Source of the DNA: Rhodococcus sp. 1168
GTDB lineage: Bacteria; Actinomycetota; Actinomycetes; Mycobacteriales; Mycobacteriaceae
NCBI RefSeq assembly: GCF_002091955.1
Contig: NZ_MKKY01000027.1
Coordinates: forward strand, 1-51,367
Direction: 5' to 3'
Length of the DNA stretch: 51,367 nucleotides
Shown: in pieces, positions 46,395-51,367 of the stretch
Numbering within the stretch: the first letter of the stretch is position 1
How the letters are laid out: every line of letters begins with the position of its first letter
Notes under the pieces: generated by a model
What the model was told of the DNA's origin: nothing
Database searches by the model: none
What the model saw: the letters and a program-made list of their open reading frames with translations, nothing else
Made by a program: the position numbers and the translations under genes

Positions 46395-47735
46395 ATGACC
46401 GAGTACCCCGTCGTGGTGATAGGTGCCGGACCCATCGGCCTCGCCGCTGCCGCACATCTGACCGAAACCGGTTCTGCGGTCCTCGTTCTCGAACGCGGAC
46501 ACAGCGCAGGTGCTGCCGTCGCAGAGTGGAATCATGTCCGCCTGTTCTCCCCGTGGTCCGAGGTCGTCGACCCCGCCGCCGCCCGCTTGCTCGAGCCGAC
46601 CGGGTGGACCGCGCCCGACGGCGAGACCTATGCAACGGGCCGAGAGTGGGTCGAGGCCTACCTCGGACCATTGGCGGCAGTCCTGGGCGACGTCGTCCGG
46701 GTCGATTCCGAGGTGGTCGGCGTCGCGCGACGTGGACGCGACCGTGTCGTCGACGCAGGCCGCGACACCGAGCCCCTCTCCGTTCACATCCGCCACAGCG
46801 ACGGCAGCGAGGAACGCATCCTGGCCCGCGCCGTCGTCGACGCATCCGGCACCTGGGGATCGCCGAACCCGCTGGGCAGTGAAGGCCTCCCGGCCGTCGG
46901 CGAACGCACTGCCGCCCAACGAATCTCGTACCGCGTTCCTGATCTCGCCGACGAGCAGATCCGGGCCGAGTACGCGGGCAAGCACATCGTCATCGCCGGC
47001 AGTGGACATTCGGCGCTGACCGCGATCATCACCTTCGCCGACCTCGCAGCCCAAGAGCCGGGCACGACGCTGACGTGGGCGGTGCGACGCGGTGTCACCG
47101 ACGAGGTGTTCGGCGGCGGCGAATCCGACGAACTCGCCGCCCGCGGCGCACTGGGCCTACGAGCGAAGAAGGCCGTCGACGACGGCTACCTGACCGTGGT
47201 GTCCGGATTCCGCACCGAAACGATTGCACCGCAAGACGACCGACTCACGTTGGTCGGAGATGGTGGCGCTCGGATCGAGGGTGTCGACCGGGTAGTGGCA
47301 CTGACCGGGTTCCGGCCGGACCTATCCTGGCTGTCCGAGGTTCGCCTCGATCTCGACCCCACCCTGCAGGCACCGAGGTTCGTGGCCGAACTGGTCGATC
47401 CGAACATGCACTCCTGTGGATCGGTGTCACCGCACGGCGTAGTCGAACTCACCCAACCGGAACCAGGTTTCTACCTCGTGGGGATGAAGAGCTACGGCCG
47501 CGCACCGACATTCCTCGCGATGACCGGCTACGAGCAAGTACGCAGCATCGCCGCCGAACTCGCCGGCGATCACGACGGCGCACGGAAAGTCGAACTGACC
47601 CTTCCCGACACCGGAGTCTGCGGCGGAGCAGGACTGTTCGACGACCCCAACGCCGGCGCAGCCGGCAGCGGCGGATGCTGCGGTGCACCGGCAGCACCGG
47701 AGCTGATCAGCCTCAGCGCACCCTCTCGTGACTGA
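46395..47735 (+). CDS. FAD/NAD(P)-binding flavoprotein with C-terminal Cys-Cys tail
   Basis: 446 residues from ATG 46395 with AAGGGAG upstream. VVVIGAGPIGLAAAAHLTETG is the FAD site and IVIAGSGHSALTAIITFADL the NAD(P) site. The C-terminal 35 residues are Gly/Ala-rich and hold GVCGGAGLF and GGCCGAPAAP, thiols well suited to binding As(III). It overlaps the MFS gene by eight bases and is divergent from ArsR-GNAT. The role, oxidation or reduction of an arsenical, is inferred. Confidence 0.75.
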   Translation: MTEYPVVVIGAGPIGLAAAAHLTETGSAVLVLERGHSAGAAVAEWNHVRLFSPWSEVVDPAAARLLEPTGWTAPDGETYATGREWVEAYLGPLAAVLGDVVRVDSEVVGVARRGRDRVVDAGRDTEPLSVHIRHSDGSEERILARAVVDASGTWGSPNPLGSEGLPAVGERTAAQRISYRVPDLADEQIRAEYAGKHIVIAGSGHSALTAIITFADLAAQEPGTTLTWAVRRGVTDEVFGGGESDELAARGALGLRAKKAVDDGYLTVVSGFRTETIAPQDDRLTLVGDGGARIEGVDRVVALTGFRPDLSWLSEVRLDLDPTLQAPRFVAELVDPNMHSCGSVSPHGVVELTQPEPGFYLVGMKSYGRAPTFLAMTGYEQVRSIAAELAGDHDGARKVELTLPDTGVCGGAGLFDDPNAGAAGSGGCCGAPAAPELISLSAPSRD

Positions 47736-48990
47736 ACCGGTCACCGACCCGGCGTCGGAACAGGAAGCACCGCATCCTGGGCGACGCCGGGTTCTGACCG
47801 TCCTGTGTCTCACCGAGATCACCAGCTGGGGAATCCTCTACTACGCCTTCCCTGTTCTCTCCCCGGCGATCACGGCGGACACCGGCTGGTCCACGTCGGT
47901 GATCGTGGCCGCGTTCTCGCTGAGCCAGCTCGTCGCAGCGCTGGTCGGGATCCCGGTCGGACGGATCCTGGACCGTCACGGACCGCGCTGGGTGATGACC
48001 GCCGGATCCGTGATCGCGGCCCCGGCCCTGGTGGTCGTTGCCACATCGCAGAGCCTGGTCGTGTTCTACCTCGGCTGGACCGCCGCTGGGGTGGCGATGG
48101 GCGCCGTGCTCTACCCACCCGCCTTCGCCGCACTGACCCGGTGGTGGGGAACGGACCGCGTCCGGGCGCTGATGATCTTGACCCTCGCCGCCGGGCTGGC
48201 AAGTACCGTCTTCGCACCGCTGACCGCACTGTTGTCGGACCAGAGTGATTGGCGTCGAACATATGTGGCCCTCACCGGCATTCTGCTCGTTGTCACGGTG
48301 CCGGGCCACCTGTTCGGTTTGCGCGGCCGCTGGCCGAAGGTCACTGCGGTGCATCCCGACGCGCCTGCCGCGATGGACAAGGCCGATGTCGTTCGAAGTC
48401 GGCCGTTCGTCATGCTCACCGCGTCGCTGAGCCTGGCGGCGTTCGTCGCGTTCGCTGGAGTGTTCAACCTGGTTCCACTGCTGATCGAGCACGGCGCAGA
48501 TCCCGCCGTCGCCGCTACCGCACTCGGACTCGGCGGACTCGGCCAGGTCCTCGGGCGAGTCGGATACCTACCGCTGCAACGCTTCACCGGGGTCCGCGGA
48601 CGAACAGTCGGTATCATCGCAGCCACGGCGCTGACCACCCTCGCACTCGGCGTCGTCACCTCCCTGATCGCATTGGTCGCCATCGCGGTCGGCGCCGGAC
48701 TCGCCCGCGGAGTCTTCACTCTCATCCAGGCCACCGCCATCACCGACCGATGGGGACCCGCCGAATACGGGCACCTCAACGGCATCATGTCCGCACCCAT
48801 CGTGATCACGATGGCAATAGCACCGTGGGCCGGATCCCTGGTCGCAGGATGGACCGGCAGTTACTCCGGCGCCTACATCGTGCTCGGGGCATCAGCGTTG
48901 GCTTCCGCCGCCCTGGCGGCCTACAGCGTTCCGAAACTGATCGACCAGACCCCACAACAGACGGAATCATCGGCTATTCGTCTTCATTAG
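47728..48990 (+). CDS. MFS transporter, probable arsenical efflux
   Basis: 420 residues from GTG 47728, twelve transmembrane segments of the major facilitator superfamily (TSVIVAAFSLSQLVAALVGI, GRILDRHGPRWVM motif A-like loop). It likely exports the product of the flavoprotein or acetyltransferase step; the substrate is unknown. The last residues before the stop are encoded across the island end: codons for Arg, Leu, His and the TAG (48979-48990) are phage DNA. The natural C-terminus may therefore vary with the insertion site. Confidence 0.85.
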   Translation: MTEPVTDPASEQEAPHPGRRRVLTVLCLTEITSWGILYYAFPVLSPAITADTGWSTSVIVAAFSLSQLVAALVGIPVGRILDRHGPRWVMTAGSVIAAPALVVVATSQSLVVFYLGWTAAGVAMGAVLYPPAFAALTRWWGTDRVRALMILTLAAGLASTVFAPLTALLSDQSDWRRTYVALTGILLVVTVPGHLFGLRGRWPKVTAVHPDAPAAMDKADVVRSRPFVMLTASLSLAAFVAFAGVFNLVPLLIEHGADPAVAATALGLGGLGQVLGRVGYLPLQRFTGVRGRTVGIIAATALTTLALGVVTSLIALVAIAVGAGLARGVFTLIQATAITDRWGPAEYGHLNGIMSAPIVITMAIAPWAGSLVAGWTGSYSGAYIVLGASALASAALAAYSVPKLIDQTPQQTESSAIRLH

Positions 48991-49857
48991 ATACGTCGCA
49001 TTACCGGTAGCATTGACATTCATTGTTGTATTGGACTTATGTTTGACAATTGTCGCAATGCCTGAGTCATGCTCATTGTGTACCGCCGAACTAGCCAACG
49101 CCTGAGCATGCTCAGCTCTGAGTTCACCAACCGTACGAATCTGGTCAATCAGACTCCCCTGTGTCGTAGTCGTACCGACCAGTGCAACATTAGCTCTAGA
49201 CGCTAGGAACATGACTGACGACAAGATCGTATGTTTACGCTTGGCAATGTCGTTCTCCGAGTAGCTAGACGCATCGCCTTCTACATCATCCAATAACAAA
49301 TAGTCTGGTCTTTGATTACCGATCTTCAAACCAAGTGTCTTAGCGTCAATGCCTCTGGCTACAAAACTAAATCCATTTGCTTGCTGTATTTGGCTACGAC
49401 TCTGTGACACGAATCGGCTAGCTGTACCGCGCATCATTGGCTTGCATAGTTCTCGATAGTCTAGCTTTAATAACTCATTGCTCTGTAGCTCAGCACTGAA
49501 TGTTGCAAGATGTTGCTCTGCCTGAGTTGCTGAGTCACTGAATGCCGCGATGAACTTACTGTGACCATGCGCTGCTAGCCATAGCGGAATTAATTTAAAC
49601 AGCCATGTGGACTTGCCTGATTCACGTGGCGCAATCCATGCATCACGCATTGCCTTGTCGGTACATAGCGATTGAGCGTAGTCGGCTAGATCAAGATGAA
49701 ACTGCGCAAGACTCGGTGCTTCGTCATCAAATCTGATTGAACTTTGAAGATAGACCAGTACGAACATAAGACAGTCATTCTTCGTCCACTGTCGGCGCAT
49801 TGCCGATATGTGTCTCAAGTGTTGAGGAAACTTATCTAGATATTGATCTATGTTCAT
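48967..49857 (-). CDS. Large terminase, N-terminal (ATPase) part, cut off by the arsenic island
   Basis: The frame runs from ATG 49857 and leaves phage DNA at about 48978, then ends at a TGA inside the island (48967). Walker A is APRESGKSTWLF and Walker B YLLLDDVEGD; VALVGTTTTQGSLID is the coupling motif region. The nuclease half is at 35291-36544. The product lacks the nuclease and cannot complete packaging. ATGA overlap with the small terminase frame. Confidence 0.85.
   Translation of the reverse strand: MNIDQYLDKFPQHLRHISAMRRQWTKNDCLMFVLVYLQSSIRFDDEAPSLAQFHLDLADYAQSLCTDKAMRDAWIAPRESGKSTWLFKLIPLWLAAHGHSKFIAAFSDSATQAEQHLATFSAELQSNELLKLDYRELCKPMMRGTASRFVSQSRSQIQQANGFSFVARGIDAKTLGLKIGNQRPDYLLLDDVEGDASSYSENDIAKRKHTILSSVMFLASRANVALVGTTTTQGSLIDQIRTVGELRAEHAQALASSAVHNEHDSGIATIVKHKSNTTMNVNATGNATYLMKTNSR
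48976..48982. other. Right junction of the arsenic island (half target site)
   Basis: ATTCGTC: the ATT (48976-48978) is shared with the left junction; CGTC and beyond is phage DNA. Joining to the left phage flank gives GACGAATTCGTC. Confidence 0.75.
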
Positions 49858-50069
49858 TCTGTACCGCGCTGCTCGGCCAGATACTGCTCGTAAATCTTGG
49901 CGGCATCTTCATCTGTCGTGTCGGCCTTGGCGGTATGGCTTGTTGGCTTGCCTCTGAGCATCTGAATGCTGTCGGTAGCCTTCTTCAATCCCGCCACGAT
50001 CTTGTCGTACTCCGCTGGTGTCAGGGTCTTGGACTCCAACAGCTCAAGACCTCTGGCTAGCCTCGTGCT
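49854..50069 (-). pseudogene. Small terminase, 3' part, truncated by IS1380-family element
   Basis: The frame reads TRLARGLELLESKTLTPAEY, then DKIVAGLKKATDSIQML and a charged tail ending RGTE, overlapping the large terminase start by ATGA. Position directly before the large terminase and the small size suggest the C-terminal end of a small terminase subunit. The frame remains open into the IS DNA at about 50070, so the DNA-binding N-terminus is lost. A TTG at 50039 is a poor start. Confidence 0.55.
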
Positions 50070-50111
50070 TTCACAGAGGTGAGGATCTGATCTGTGTCGA
50101 AAACGAAGAAA

Positions 50112-50175
50112 GGTGCTCCCACCTGCGATAATTCGACTTGTCTAAGGTTGAATACACGCTGGAACAAGGAGCACC
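50112..50175. repeat. Inverted repeat in IS leader
   Basis: GGTGCTCC (50112-50119) and GGAGCACC (50168-50175) are perfect inverted copies. The second copy carries the GGAG ribosome binding site of the transposase, so a hairpin would hide it and dampen translation, including from outside transcripts. Confidence 0.6.
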
Positions 50176-50181
50176 CTTCTG

Positions 50182-51367
50182 GTGAGCAAGTCTACGTCGT
50201 CGTACCCCACCCTGTCCGTTGATGCCACCGGAACCGGTGTCGTGTCGCACGCCGGTGCAGTGACTTTGCTGCGCACGGCGGAAGTGACGGGATTGACCGC
50301 AGCGTTGTCGAAGCAGCTCGTGTCGTGGCGGAAACCGTTGGCGCAGTTCGACCCCGGCAAGATCGTCCTCGACCTCGCAGTGTCGCTGGCCCTCGGTGGG
50401 GATTGCCTCGCCGACATCGCCACCCTGCGTGAACACGCTGCCGTCTTCGGAAGAGTTCCCTCCGATCCCACCGTCTCCCGCCTGATCACGGCATTGACCA
50501 CCGACACCGCCTCGGTGCTCACCGCGATCGACACCGCCCGAGCATCCGCTCGCACCGCGGCGTGGAAACACGCCGGCGAGCACGCTCCCGATCACGACAT
50601 CACCGCCAAGAATCCGATCGTCATCGACCTCGATGCCACCCTCGTCGCGGCCCACTCGGACAAGGAGTCTGCTGCACCGACGTACAAACGAGGCTATGGA
50701 TTTCATCCCCTGATGGCGTTCGTCGACCACGGCACCAGCGGGACCGGTGAACCTGTCGCGGCGCTGCTGCGGCCCGGTAACGCCGGATCGAACACAGCGG
50801 CAGATCATATCGAGGTCACTCGGAAAGCGTTGGCACAGTTACCCTCCACCAGCAGCACACGCCCCGGCAAGAAGGTGCTCATTCGTACCGACGGTGCCGG
50901 CGCGAGCCACAAATACCTCACCTGGCTCCACAACCAACGGGTCTCGTATTCGATCGGATTCGGGCTCACCGATGCGATGGTCACCGCACTCGCCGACGCT
51001 CCCGAGGACGCCTGGTCGGTCGCCGTCGACGCACAGAAGAAAGTCCGTGACGGTGCCTGGGTCATCGACGCCACCGGCATCGTGGACCTCACCGCCTGGC
51101 CGGAGGGGATGCGCGTGGTCATCAGAAAAGAACGACCACACCCCGGTGCTCAACTACGGTTCACCGATGCCGACGGCCTGCGGTTGACTGCGTTCGCCAC
51201 CAACACCGTCGGCGGGAAGGTCCAGGATCTCGAACTTCGTCACCGTCGCCGTGCGCGCTGCGAGGACCGGATCCGCGTCGCGAAGGACACCGGTCTCACC
51301 AACTTCCCGTTGCACGGCTTCGATCAAAACCGCATCTGGCTGGCTATCGTGCAACTCGCCCTCGACC
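50182..51367 (+). CDS. IS1380-family transposase (3' end outside window)
   Basis: 395 residues visible from GTG 50182 with AAGGAGCAC upstream; no stop before the window end. Family features: DPGKIVLDLAVSLALGGDCL, then SDPTVSRLI, the first catalytic Asp in VIDLDATLV, YKRGYGFHPLMAF, and the second Asp in VLIRTDGAGAS. The frame is open and intact, so it was probably recently active. Confidence 0.88.
   Translation, partial: MSKSTSSYPTLSVDATGTGVVSHAGAVTLLRTAEVTGLTAALSKQLVSWRKPLAQFDPGKIVLDLAVSLALGGDCLADIATLREHAAVFGRVPSDPTVSRLITALTTDTASVLTAIDTARASARTAAWKHAGEHAPDHDITAKNPIVIDLDATLVAAHSDKESAAPTYKRGYGFHPLMAFVDHGTSGTGEPVAALLRPGNAGSNTAADHIEVTRKALAQLPSTSSTRPGKKVLIRTDGAGASHKYLTWLHNQRVSYSIGFGLTDAMVTALADAPEDAWSVAVDAQKKVRDGAWVIDATGIVDLTAWPEGMRVVIRKERPHPGAQLRFTDADGLRLTAFATNTVGGKVQDLELRHRRRARCEDRIRVAKDTGLTNFPLHGFDQNRIWLAIVQLALD

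Larger units (their letters stand above)
36542..48978 (+). mobile_element. 12.4-kb arsenic-resistance island inserted in the large terminase gene
   Basis: The GC-rich segment between two halves of one phage gene. It holds, left to right, a three-gene recombinase module, an arsR-acr3-arsC operon with accessory flavoproteins, and a divergent ArsR-GNAT / flavoprotein / MFS unit. Only ATT is shared by both ends; no longer target duplication or long terminal inverted repeat is seen. That is in line with site-specific recombination by a tyrosine recombinase and not with DDE transposition. Joining the flanks at ATT restores the terminase frame. Confidence 0.85.
28838..50075. mobile_element. Prophage remnant or phage-derived island (interrupted)
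   Basis: Seen: a minus-strand late operon in canonical head order (small terminase, large terminase, portal, scaffold, capsid, head-completion proteins), with AT-richer base use than the host. Missing from the window: integrase, tail, lysis and replication genes. It is interrupted by the arsenic island (36542-48978) and cut at the right by an IS1380-family element. The left limit is uncertain (28.2-29.5 kb). Confidence 0.7.
50078..51367 (+). mobile_element. IS1380-family insertion sequence, 5' part
   Basis: The element starts somewhere near 50070-50085, where AT-richer phage sequence gives way to GC-rich DNA, and runs beyond the window end. Only the left end and most of the transposase are present; the exact tip could not be set because the right terminal repeat is outside. 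Confidence 0.6.

Noticed and set aside
36537..48982. DDE-type transposition of the arsenic island
   Set aside because: No DDE transposase inside, no long terminal inverted repeats, and only ATT shared at the ends; a tyrosine recombinase lies at the edge.
1..51367. CRISPR array
   Set aside because: No series of regularly spaced direct repeats; the only short tandem or paired repeats are listed separately.

Overview
The window looks like a Rhodococcus or close relative chromosome (Actinobacteria, Mycobacteriales). It is GC-rich, and it has the mycobacterial-type core order nrdR / SOS membrane protein / lexA, then hflX-dapF-miaA-LigB-like, a DUF349 gene and miaB. The flanking insertion sequences are of types common in rhodococci. 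The assignment rests on gene content and order, not on a database match.

Layout. (1) 1-2.28 kb is a scarred zone: the 3' part of an IS3-family element, two small unknown ORFs, a MerR-type operator with no gene, a broken TetR gene and the last third of an arsenate reductase. (2) 2.27-28.2 kb is ordinary chromosome: class III aminotransferase, Pr6Pr membrane protein, HrpA helicase, NrdR, a DivS-like SOS gene divergent from LexA, an acyl-CoA dehydrogenase, an NCS2 permease, a complete fructose PTS cluster (EI divergent from DeoR regulator-FruK-FruABC-HPr), a secreted propeller-like protein, HflX, DapF, MiaA, a LigB-like protein, a DUF349 protein, an Rv2732c-like membrane protein and MiaB. (3) 28.8-36.5 kb and 49.0-50.07 kb are AT-richer phage DNA. 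Phage genes here encode an Lsr2/CgpS-like protein, a HEPN-motif protein, three head-completion proteins, HK97-type capsid, scaffold, portal and the two ends of the large terminase, plus the tail end of the small terminase. (4) 36.54-48.98 kb is a 12.4-kb GC-rich mobile arsenic island inserted inside the large terminase gene. (5) From about 50.08 kb to the window end an IS1380-family element truncates the small terminase gene.

The main result is the nested insertion. The large terminase N-terminal half (ATPase) lies at 49857-48979 and its C-terminal half (nuclease) at 36544-35291, on the same strand and in the same frame. Joining the two phage flanks at a shared ATT trinucleotide restores an uninterrupted reading frame and recreates a perfect 12-bp palindrome, GACGAATTCGTC, as the inferred target site. 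The island carries a three-gene recombinase module: an active-looking tyrosine recombinase, a small Cro-like HTH protein, and a six-CxxC protein with a degenerate recombinase-like C-terminus. Its cargo is two arsenic operons. Operon one is arsR-acr3-arsC-arsC-LMW phosphatase-like protein-two flavoproteins. Operon two is an ArsR-GNAT (ArsN-like) fusion regulator divergent from a flavoprotein and an MFS transporter.

How the parts work together: the first ars operon would reduce arsenate and export arsenite through Acr3 under ArsR control. The second looks built to sense and modify an organic or trivalent arsenical and pump it out. The phage module cannot package DNA as it stands because both terminase genes are broken, but the large terminase break is potentially reversible.
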